Positions 26,930 to 36,900 of a DNA stretch of 64,000 bases are shown here, one piece after another. Each line of letters opens with the position of its first letter. The first letter of the stretch is position 1. Origin of the DNA: Archangium sp. (GTDB taxonomy: Bacteria; Myxococcota; Myxococcia; Myxococcales; Myxococcaceae). The notes below the pieces were generated by a model. That model saw only the letters and a list, made by a program, of their open reading frames with translations, did no database searches and was not told the origin of the DNA. Where the stretch lies: NCBI GenBank assembly GCA_030681645.1, contig JAUXRX010000035.1, positions 1 through 64,000 on the forward strand. Reading direction: 5' to 3'. The position numbers were made by a program, and so were the translations under genes.

Positions 26930-27811
26930 ATGGGGCGATGGTGGTGGATGGGGTTGTTGACGCTCGCGTGCAGCGTGCGTGTCGAAGACTACGGGCGGCG
27001 TTACGCCCAGGCCCGGTGCGAGCGCGAGCAGCGGTGCGGGAGCATCGCCAAAGCCGTCGATTGCACCCGCCCGGATCTCTTTGCTGACACCTTCCCCGAG
27101 CAGCCGCTCCTCAATGCTGGGCTCGTGAGCTACTCCGCGATCGACGCCGCTGCGTGCCTGCAGCGGCTCCGCGACACCACGTGCACGACCCCCGTGTCAC
27201 TCATGCCGGACTGTCGACGGACCTTCCAGGGAACGCTCGGCGAGGGGGCGGCCTGCCAGGACTCGCCGGCGATGACCTGCGCTGCGGGCCTGGTCTGCGG
27301 GGCCCAGAGCTCCTGTGGCACCTGCATCGTCGCGACGGGTGAGGACCAGAGGTGGACCCCTGGGCGCCCTTGCGACGTCGGGCTCTTCCGGTACTCCGAT
27401 GGCGGAGTCCTCGCGGACTCGATTTGCGTCCGGGCGCGGGGGCTCGAGCAGCGCTGCTCGCCCGGGATTTTCTGTGAGCGGTGGCTCCGGTGTACCGACG
27501 CGGGCGTCTGCGCGTTCCCCGAGCCGCTCGTCAGTCCCGACGGCGGCGGCTTCCGCGAAGCCGGCGAGCCCTGCGGCACCGGCCAGGTGCCGTGCAAGGA
27601 GGGGCTGCGGTGTGTCGCAGCGTCCTGCAGCCTGCTCCTGTCCAACGGCGTCCGTTGTGACGATGACGCCGACTGCCTCAGCGGGCGCTGCTTCGAGCGC
27701 CGCTGCACCGCAAAGGTGCCAGAGGGAGGCGCCTGCACCCTCGATGGCGACTGCGCAGAGCTGCCCTGTATTGCGGGTCGCTGCGACGGGGCGATCACGG
27801 TGTGTCGCTAG
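26930..27811 (+). CDS. Cys-rich lipoprotein (paralogue of 50534-51649)
   Basis: 293 residues; ATG 8 bp after the preceding stop with GGGAG ahead. Lipoprotein signal MGRWWWMGLLTLAC, Cys14. The mature part holds more than 30 Cys in short modules such as LRCVAASC, DDDADCLSGRCFERRC and LDGDCAELPCIAGRC, of the type found in Dickkopf/EB-like Cys-rich domains. The N-terminal EDYGRRYAQARCEREQRCG matches VEDFCAQYTEAECRFALRC of the lipoprotein at 50534, so the two are paralogues. Surface-exposed, disulfide-stabilised; function unknown. Confidence 0.8.
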   Translation: MGRWWWMGLLTLACSVRVEDYGRRYAQARCEREQRCGSIAKAVDCTRPDLFADTFPEQPLLNAGLVSYSAIDAAACLQRLRDTTCTTPVSLMPDCRRTFQGTLGEGAACQDSPAMTCAAGLVCGAQSSCGTCIVATGEDQRWTPGRPCDVGLFRYSDGGVLADSICVRARGLEQRCSPGIFCERWLRCTDAGVCAFPEPLVSPDGGGFREAGEPCGTGQVPCKEGLRCVAASCSLLLSNGVRCDDDADCLSGRCFERRCTAKVPEGGACTLDGDCAELPCIAGRCDGAITVCR

Positions 27812-27903
27812 AGACGAACTCGACCTGAAATCAACGGGTTGAGCCGAACGGCGATCTGAGGAGTTTTGCGCACATCCCGCCTGTGCGGGGTCAAACGCGA
27901 GCC

Positions 27904-30900
27904 ATGACCCCTCCCTCGACTTCGCTCGGGACGAACGGACTTTTCGTCGCCGTCCTCGCGCTCGCCAGCGCCACCGCCTTTGCCGTCGCCCCCACTGCCA
28001 CCACCAACACCGCGACCGGCGTCACGGCGACCACGGTGCAGCTCAACGGCGCGGGCAACCCGGGCAGCGAGGCGACCACCGGCTGGTTCCGCCTGAGCAC
28101 GACCAACCCCGGAACGTGCGACGACGCGTTCGGCACGCGCGTGCCCAGCACCGGCGGCACCTCGCTCGGCGCGGGCGCGGCGAGCGCGCCGTACTCGGTG
28201 AGCACCTCGGGCCTGCTGCCCGGCAACACCTACTTCTTTTGCGCCATCACCCAGAACGCGTCGGGCACCGCGTTCGGTGGGCTGCTCACCTTCACCACGC
28301 CCGCGCTCATTCCCTCCGTCGCCACCGCGGCGGCGACCAGCGTCACCAGCTTCACCGCCGTCTTCAACGGCTCGGCTGATCCCAACGGCTCGGCCGCGAC
28401 CGGCTTCTTCCGCTACAGCACCACCAGCCCCGGCTCGTGCACCAACGCCTTCGGCACCCGCGCTCCGGCGGCGGGCGGCACGGCGCTCGGCGGCGGCAAC
28501 GGCTCGGTCGCGTTCACCGAGACCGTCACCGGCCTGCTCGCGGGCACCACCTATTATTACTGCGCGCTCTCGACCAACGGCATCGGCACGGGGCCGGGCA
28601 ACCTGCTCTCGTTCACCACCCTGGTCGCCGTGCCCGCCGTCACCACCACCGCCGCCAGCAGCGTCACCGGCACCACCGCGACGCTCAACGGCTCCGTCAA
28701 CCCGAACGGCGCGAGCACCACCGCGTGGTTCCGCCTGGCCTCGTCGGATCCCGGCTCGTGCAGCGACGTGTTCGGCACGCGCATCCCCGCCAGCAGCGGC
28801 TCGGCGCTCGGCTCGGGCAGCTTCGCCACGCCGTACGCGCAGGCCGCGACGGGTCTCAACCCGGGCACCACCTACTACTACTGCTCCATCGCGCAGAACT
28901 CGCAGGGCACCACCCTGGGCAGCGTGCTCACCTTCACCACGCCCGACGTGCCGAGCGTGACGTCGAACGCGGCGACGCTGGTGACGGCCACCTCGGCCAC
29001 CCTCAACGCCTCTGCCATTCCCAACGGCGCGACGGCGACCGGCTGGTTCCGCTACAGCGCGAGCAACCCCGGCACCTGCAGCGACGCGTTCGGCACGCGC
29101 ATTCCCGCCGTCAGCGGAGGCACGGCGCTCGGCGCCGGCGCAGCCCCCGTCGACTTCAGCCGGGCCATCGCCGGGCTGACGCCGGGCACCACGTACTTCT
29201 ACTGCGGCCTCGCCTCGAACTCGGTGGGCACCGGCTTCGGCTCGCTGCTCACCTTCACCACCCCGCCCACCGCGCCCCTCGTCACCAGCAACGGGGTGAG
29301 CCTCATCACCGGCTCGACCGCGACGCTCAACGGCCTGGCCAACCCGCGCGGCGACGCGACCACCGGCTGGTTCCGCTACGCCACCGCGAGCCCCGGCACC
29401 TGCAACGACAGCTTCGGCACGCGCGCGCCGGCGGCGGGCGGCAGCGCCCTGGGCTCGAGCAACGGCAGCATCGCGTACGTGGAGAACCTGGTGGGCCTGA
29501 GCCCCGGCACCACCTATTACTACTGCGCCATCGCGCAGAACTCGGTGGGGCTGGGCTTCGGCGGCGTGGGCTCGTTCACCACGCAGGACGTGCCCACGGT
29601 CATCACCTCGGCGGCGCTGGGCATCGGCGGCACCTTCGCCACGCTCAACGGCTCGGCGGATCCCAACCTGGGCACCACCACCGGCTACTTCCGCTACGGC
29701 ACGGTGAGCCCCGGCACGTGCAACGACAGCTTCGGCACGCGCGCGCCGGCGGCGGGCGGCACCAACCTCGGCTCGGGCACCTCGCAGGTCGGCTTCGCGC
29801 AGGCGCTCAGCGGGCTCACCCCGGGCGCCACCTATTACTTCTGCGCCATCGCCACCAACGGCGTGGGCACGGGCTTCGGCGCGGTGCTCAGCTTCTTCAC
29901 GCCCGCCGCGCCCGCGATGACCACGCTCGCCGCGTCGCTCATCACCGCCACCAGCGCGACGATGAACGGCAGCGGCAACCCGAACAGCGCCACCACCACG
30001 GCCTGGGTCCGCTACAGCGCCACCAACCCCCTCGTCTGCGACGACTTCTTCGGCACGCGCGTGCCGTCCAGCGGAGGGGTCTCGCTCGGCGCCGGCGCCG
30101 CGCCCGTCAACTACAGCTACGCCACCGGTGGCCTGCTGCCGGGGAACACCTACTACTTCTGCACCATCGGCTCGAACTCGGTGGGCACCTCGTTCGGCAC
30201 GGTGCAGAGCTTCACCACGCCGCCCACCGCGCCCGTCGTCAACACCTCGTCGGCGACGTTGGTCACCGGCACCACCGCCACGCTCAACGGCACGGGCAAC
30301 CCGCGCGGCGACGCGGCGACGGGCTGGTTCCGCTACTCGACGGTGAGCCCCGGCAGCTGCAACGACAGCTTCGGCACGCGCGCCCCCGCCGCGGGCGGCA
30401 CCGCGCTGGGCAGCGCCAACACCGTGCTCGCGTACTCCACGCCCATCACCGGACTGACGCCTGGCACGACGGTGTTCTTCTGCGCCATCGCCGGCAACGT
30501 GATGGGCGTGTCGTTCGGTGGCCTCACGTCCTTCCTCGTTCCCAACGTGCCGAGCGTCACCACCACCGCGGTCAACTCGCTCACCGGCACCACCGTCACC
30601 TTGAACGGCACGGGCAACCCGAACGCCGGGACCTCGAGCGGCTGGTTCCGCTACGCGCTCACCAACCCCGGCACCTGCGACGACAGCTTCGGCACGCGCG
30701 CGCCCGCCAGCGGCGGCACCAACCTCGGCTCGTCGACCTCGCCGGTCAACTTCGCGCAGTCGGTCTCGGGGCTGACGCCGGGCGCCACGTACTTCTACTG
30801 CGCCATCGCCTCGAACCTGGTGGGCACGGGCTTCGGCTCGGTGCTCACCTTCACCACCCCGGCCGTGCCCACCGTCACCACGGACGCGGCGGCGCTCGTC

Positions 30901-33900
30901 ACCGCCACCACCGCGACGCTGAACGGCACCGCCAACCCGAACCTCGCCAGCACCACGGGCTGGTACCGCTACTCCGCCACCACGCCGGGGACCTGCAACG
31001 ACACCTTCGGCACGCGCATGCCCGCCATCAGCGGGGGCACCGCGCTCGGCGCCGGCGCAGCGCCCGTGGCGTTCCCCAGGGCCATCACCGGCCTGCTGCC
31101 GGGCACCACGTACTTCGTGTGTGCGATTGCGCAGAACTCGGTGGGCACGGGCTTCGGGGCGGTGGGCAGCTTCACCACGCCCCCCACCGCGCCCGTCGTC
31201 ACCACGTCCAGCGCGTCGGTCATCACCAGCAACAGCGCCACCATCGCCGGCACGGCGAACCCGCGCGGCGCGGCCACCACGGGCTGGCTGCGGTACGACA
31301 CGGTGAACCCGGGCACCTGCAACGACAGCTTCGGCTTCCGCGTGCCGCTGGTCTCGGGCACGGCGCTGGGCAGCGGCAACACGGCCCTGGCGTTCAACCA
31401 GCCGCTCACCGGGCTCTCGCTCGCCACCACGTATTACTACTGCGCCATCGCCTCGAACTCGGTGGGCACGAGCTTCGGAGGCGTCAGCCAGTTCACCACC
31501 ACCGCCGCGCCGCCGGCCGTCACCACGCTCGCGGCCACCGGCATCACCACCATCTCGGCGTCGATGAACGCGTCGGCCACGCCGAACGGCGCCGCGGCCA
31601 CGGGCTGGTTCCGCTACTCCACCACGAACCCCGGCACCTGCAGCGACACCTTCGGCACGCGCGCGCCCGCCAGCGGCGGCACCGCGCTCGGCAGCGGCAC
31701 CAGCCCCGTGCCGTTCTCCGTCACGCCCGCCACGCTCACCACGGGCGCCACGTACTACTTCTGCGCCATCGCCTCGAACTCGGCGGGCACGAGCTACGGG
31801 GCGGTGCTCACCTTCCAGACCACCTCCACCCAGCCCACCATCAACACGCTCGCGGCCACCGCCATCGGGGGCACCACCGCCACGCTCAACGGCTCGTCCA
31901 CCCCGAACGGCGCGAACACCACGGGCTGGTTCCGCTACTCGACGGTGAGCCCCGGCAGCTGCAACGACAGCTTCGGCACGCGCGCCCCCGCGGCGGCGGG
32001 GACGGACCTGGGCGCGGGCGTGGTGGCGATGCCGTACAGCCAGGCGCTCACCGGGCTGACGCCGGGCGCCACGTATTATTTCTGCGCCATCTCGCAGAAC
32101 TCGCTGGGCACGGTCTTCGGGCTGCTGCTCACCTTCGCCACGCCGCAGGCGCCGAGCGTGACCAGCAACGCCGCCTCACCGGTGACGGCGAACTCGGCCA
32201 CGCTCAACGGCACCGCCACGCCCAACGGCACCGCGGCGACCGGCTGGTTCCGCTACAGCACCACCAGCCCGGGCAGCTGTGACGACACCTTCGGTACGCG
32301 CATGCCCGCCACCGGTGGCGCGGTGCTCGGCTCGGGCGCCGTTCCGGCCAACTACGCGCAGGCGCTCTCGGGGCTCTCGCCCGGCACCTCGTACTTCTTC
32401 TGCGCCGTCGCCTCGAACGCGGTGGGCACGTCGTTCGGCGCGCTGCTGTCCTTCACCACGCCCCCGGCGGCGCCGTCGGTCGCGGCGAGCGCGGCCACGG
32501 CGATCGGCTCGACCACCGCCACCTTCAACGCGTCGGGCAACCCCAACGGGGCGGCCACCACCGGCTACTTCCGCTACGCCACCACCAGCCCCGGCACCTG
32601 CAACGACACCTTCGGCACGCGCACGCCCGCAGCGGGAGGCAGCGCGCTCGGCTCGGGCATCAGCGCGGTGCCGTACTCGCAGGCCGTCACCGGGCTGCTC
32701 CCGGGCACCACGTACTATTTCTGCCCGCTCGCGGTGAACGCCGTCGCCACCTCGTTCGGCGGCGTGTTGTCCTTCACCACCACCGCGGCGCCGGTCGTCG
32801 TCACCTCGGCGGCGACCGTCGTCGCCTCGACCAGCGCCACCCTCAACGGCTCGGCCAACCCCAACCGCGACGCCACCACCGGCTGGTACCGGTACTCCAC
32901 GGTGAACCCCGGGACGTGTGACGACACCTTCGGCACCCGCGCGCCGGCCACCGGCGGCACCCCGCTCGGCGCGGGCAGCAGCGCGGTCGTGTTCTCCCAG
33001 CCCATCACCGGCCTGAGCCAGGGGACCGTCTATTACTTCTGCGCCCTCGCGCAGAACGGCGTGGCCACCTCGTTCGGCACGGTCTCGAGCTTCACCACCA
33101 CCAACGCGCCCACGCCCACCACGCTGGCGGCCACCGGCGTCACCGGCACCGCCGCGACGCTCAACGGCTCCACCAACCCCAACGGCTCGGCGGCCACCGG
33201 CTACTTCCGCTACAGCGCCGTCGACCCGGGCAGCTGCAACGACACCTTCGGCACGCGCACGCCCACCACCGGAGGGACCGCGCTCGGCGCCGGCACCGCG
33301 CCCGTCGCGCACACCCGCGCGCTGACTGGCCTGGTGGCGGGCACCACCTATTACTTCTGCGCGCTGGGCAACAACGCCGCCGGAACGGGCTTCGGCGCGG
33401 TGCTCACCTTCACCACGCCGGGCGCGCCGACGGTGACGACGAATGCGCCGACGGCCATCACCACCACCTCGGCGCAGCTCGAGGGCGCGGCGAGCCCCAA
33501 CGGCTCGGCGGCCACCGGGCACTTCCGCTACTCCACGGTCAACCCGGTCACCTGCAACGACACCTTCGGCACGCGCGCTCCGGCGACGGGTGGCGCGGCG
33601 CTCGGCGCGGGAAACACGCCGGTCGCGTATTCGCAGGCCATCACCGGGCTGGCCCCGGGCACCACGTACTTCGCGTGCGCCATCGCCAACAACGCGCTGG
33701 GCACCCGCTTCGGCGCGCCGGTGAGCTTCAGCACCAGCTCGGCGCCGGTGGTGACGAGCCAGGCGGCGACCGCGCTCTCCAGCACGGGCGCGACGCTCAA
33801 CGGCTCGGCCAACCCGCGCAGTGACGCGACCACCGGCTGGTTCCGCTACGCCACCACCAGCCCCGGCACCTGCAACGACACCTTCGGCACGCGCGCGCCC

Positions 33901-36900
33901 GTCAGCGGCGGCACCTCGCTCGGCGCGGGCGCCACCGCGGCGCCGTACCTCGAGGCGCTCACCGGCCTCACCCCGGGCACCACGTATTTCTTCTGCGCGC
34001 TGGCCAGCAACAGCAACGGGACCGCGACCGGTGGAGTGCTCAGCTTCACCACCACCAACGTGCCGGTCGTCACCACGAGCGCGGCGACGGCGCTCAACGC
34101 CACCGGCGCGACGCTCAACGGCAGCGGCAACCCGAGCCGCGCGACCGCCACGGGCTGGTTCCGCTACGACACCACCAACCCGGGCACGTGCAACGACACC
34201 TTCGGCACGCGCTCACCTGCGACGGGCGGCACGGCGCTCGGCGCGGGCAGCACGGCGGTGGCGTTCTCCTCGGCGGTGACGGGGCTCACCTCGCTCACCA
34301 CGTACTACTTCTGCGCCATCGCCTCGAACGCGGTGGGCACCAGCCTGGGCACGGTGCAGAGCTTCACCACGCCGGCGGCGCCCGCGGTCACCACGGTGGC
34401 GGCGAGCGCGGTGCTCAGCACCACGGCGACGCTCAACGGCTCGACCAACCCCAACGGGCTCACGGCCACCGGGTGGTTCCGCTACTCGACGGTGAATCCG
34501 ACCACCTGCAACGACACGTTCGGCACGCGCGCGCCGGCGGCGGGGGGCACGGCGCTCGGTGCGGGCACCACCGCGGTGCCGCACACGCAGGCGCTCACGG
34601 GGCTCACCGGCGGCGCGACGTACTACTTCTGTGCCATCGCTTCGAACGCCGCGGGCACGTCGTTCGGCGCGGTGACGTCCTTCACCACGCCCGGCGCGCC
34701 GGTGGTGACCTCGCTGGCGCCCAGCGCGGTGACGAGCTCGGCGGCGAGCCTCAACGGCCAGGCGAACCCGGCGGGCAGCAGCACCACCGGCTTCTTCCGC
34801 TACAGCACCGTCAACCCGGTCACCTGCAACAACACCTTCGGCACCCGCGCGCCTTCGACGGGCGGCACGGCGCTGGGGAGCGGCTTCACCGTCGCGCCCT
34901 TCACCGAGACGCTCAGCGGCTTGTCGGCGGCCACCACGTATTACTTCTGCGCCATCGGGCAGAACGGCATCGGCACCAGCTTCGGCGCGGTGATGTCCTT
35001 CACCACCGCGGCGGGTCCGGCGGTGGCCACCTCTGCGGCTTCGGCGGTGACGGGCACCAGCGCGACGCTCAACGGCTCGGCCTCGCCGCGCGGCCTGGCG
35101 GCGACCGGCTGGTACCGCTACGCGTCGACGAACCCCGGCACGTGCAATGACACCTTCGGCACCCGCCTGCCTGCGACGGGCGGCACGGCGCTGGGCGCCG
35201 GCACCACGCCGGTGGGCTTCACGGAGAACGTCACCGGGCTCACGCCGGGCACCACGTACTGGTTCTGCGCGCTGGCCAGCAACTCCGCGGGCACGTCGAA
35301 CGGCTCGCTCGAGGTGTTCACCACGCCCGGGCCTCCGACGGTCGTCTCGATGGCCGCGTCAGGCGTGACGGCGAGCGCCGCGACGCTCAACGGCTCGGTC
35401 ACCGCGAACACCGCGGCCACCACGGGCTGGTTCCGCTACAGCGCCACCAACCCCGGCAGCTGCAACGACACCTTCGGCACGCGCGCACCGGCGACGGGTG
35501 GCACGGCGCTGGGCACGGCCACCACGCCCATCAGCTACCTGCAGGCGCTCAGCGGCCTGACCGCGGGCACCACGTACTACTTCTGTGCCATCGCCTCGAA
35601 CTCGTTCGGGACGCGCTTCGGCAACGTGCTCACCTTCGCCACGCCTGCGCCGCCCGTGGTCACCACGCTCGCGGCCACCGGAGTGGCAGGCACGGGCGCG
35701 ACGCTCAACGGCACGGCCAACCCCAACGCGTCGGCGGCGACGGGCTGGTTCCGCTACGGGCCGACCAACCCCACCACCTGCAACGACACGTTCGGCACCC
35801 GGACTCCTTCGACCGGCGGCGTGGCGCTGGGCAGCGGCACCACCGCGGCGCCGTACGCGCAGACCATCGCCGGGCTCACGCCGGGCGCGACGTATTTCTT
35901 CTGCGCCATCGCCAGCAACGGCATCGGCACGGCCTTCGGCACGCCGCGGACCTTCACCGTGCCCGCCGCGGGACCGGTGGTGACGACGAGCCCGGCCACG
36001 CTGGTGACGGGCACCACGGCGACGCTCAACGGCTCAGGCAACCCGGGCGGCGCGGCGACCACCGCCTGGCTGCGCTACGCCACCACGAGCCCCGGCACCT
36101 GCAACGACACCTTCGGCACGCGGGCGCCCACCACGGGCGGCAACAACCTGGGCAGCGGCAACGCGACGCTCACCTTCAGCCAGGCGCTGACGGGCCTGAT
36201 GCCGGGCGCGACGTACTTCTTCTGCGCCATCGCGCAGAACGCGACGGCCACCTCGTTCGGCACGGTGCTGAGCTTCACCACGCCGGGCGCGCCGACGGTC
36301 AGCACGCTCGCGGCGGCCTCGATTACCGGCACGGGCGCGACGTTCAACGGCTCGGGCAACCCCAACGGGGGAGTGACGACGGCCTGGTTCCGCTACGCCA
36401 CCACCAACCCGGGCACGTGCAACGACACCTTCGGCACGCGCGCGCCGACCGCGGGCGGCAACAACCTGGGCGGGGGCAACACCACGCTGAGCTTCAGCCA
36501 GACGGCCACCGGGCTGACGCCGGGCACCGACTACTTCTTCTGCGCGCTCGCCTCGAACGTGGTGGGCCTCGCGGTGGGCACGGTGGAGACGTTCCACACC
36601 CCGGCGGCGCCGACGGTGATGACGTCGTCCGCGTCGAACGTGATGGGCGGGCTGGCGACGCTCAACGGCGGGGCGAACCCCAACGGGGCGACGGCGACGG
36701 GGTGGTTCCGGTACAGCCCGGTCGATCCCGGGGCGTGCAACGACAGCTTCGGCACCAGGACTCCCGCGAGCGGCGGCACGGCGCTCGGCGCGGGGCAGAC
36801 GAGCCAGAGCTACTCGCAGAACATCGCGGGGCTGGCGCCGGGCGTGACGTACTTCTTCTGCGCCATCAGCTCGAACCTGGTGGGCACGGCGTTCGGCCAG

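Noticed and set aside
28437..32282. Very long open frames in other phases of the giant repeat gene
   Set aside because: They follow the 318-bp periodicity and extreme GC of the repeat gene, give Arg/His-rich low-complexity translations and have no start context or domain. They are shadows.
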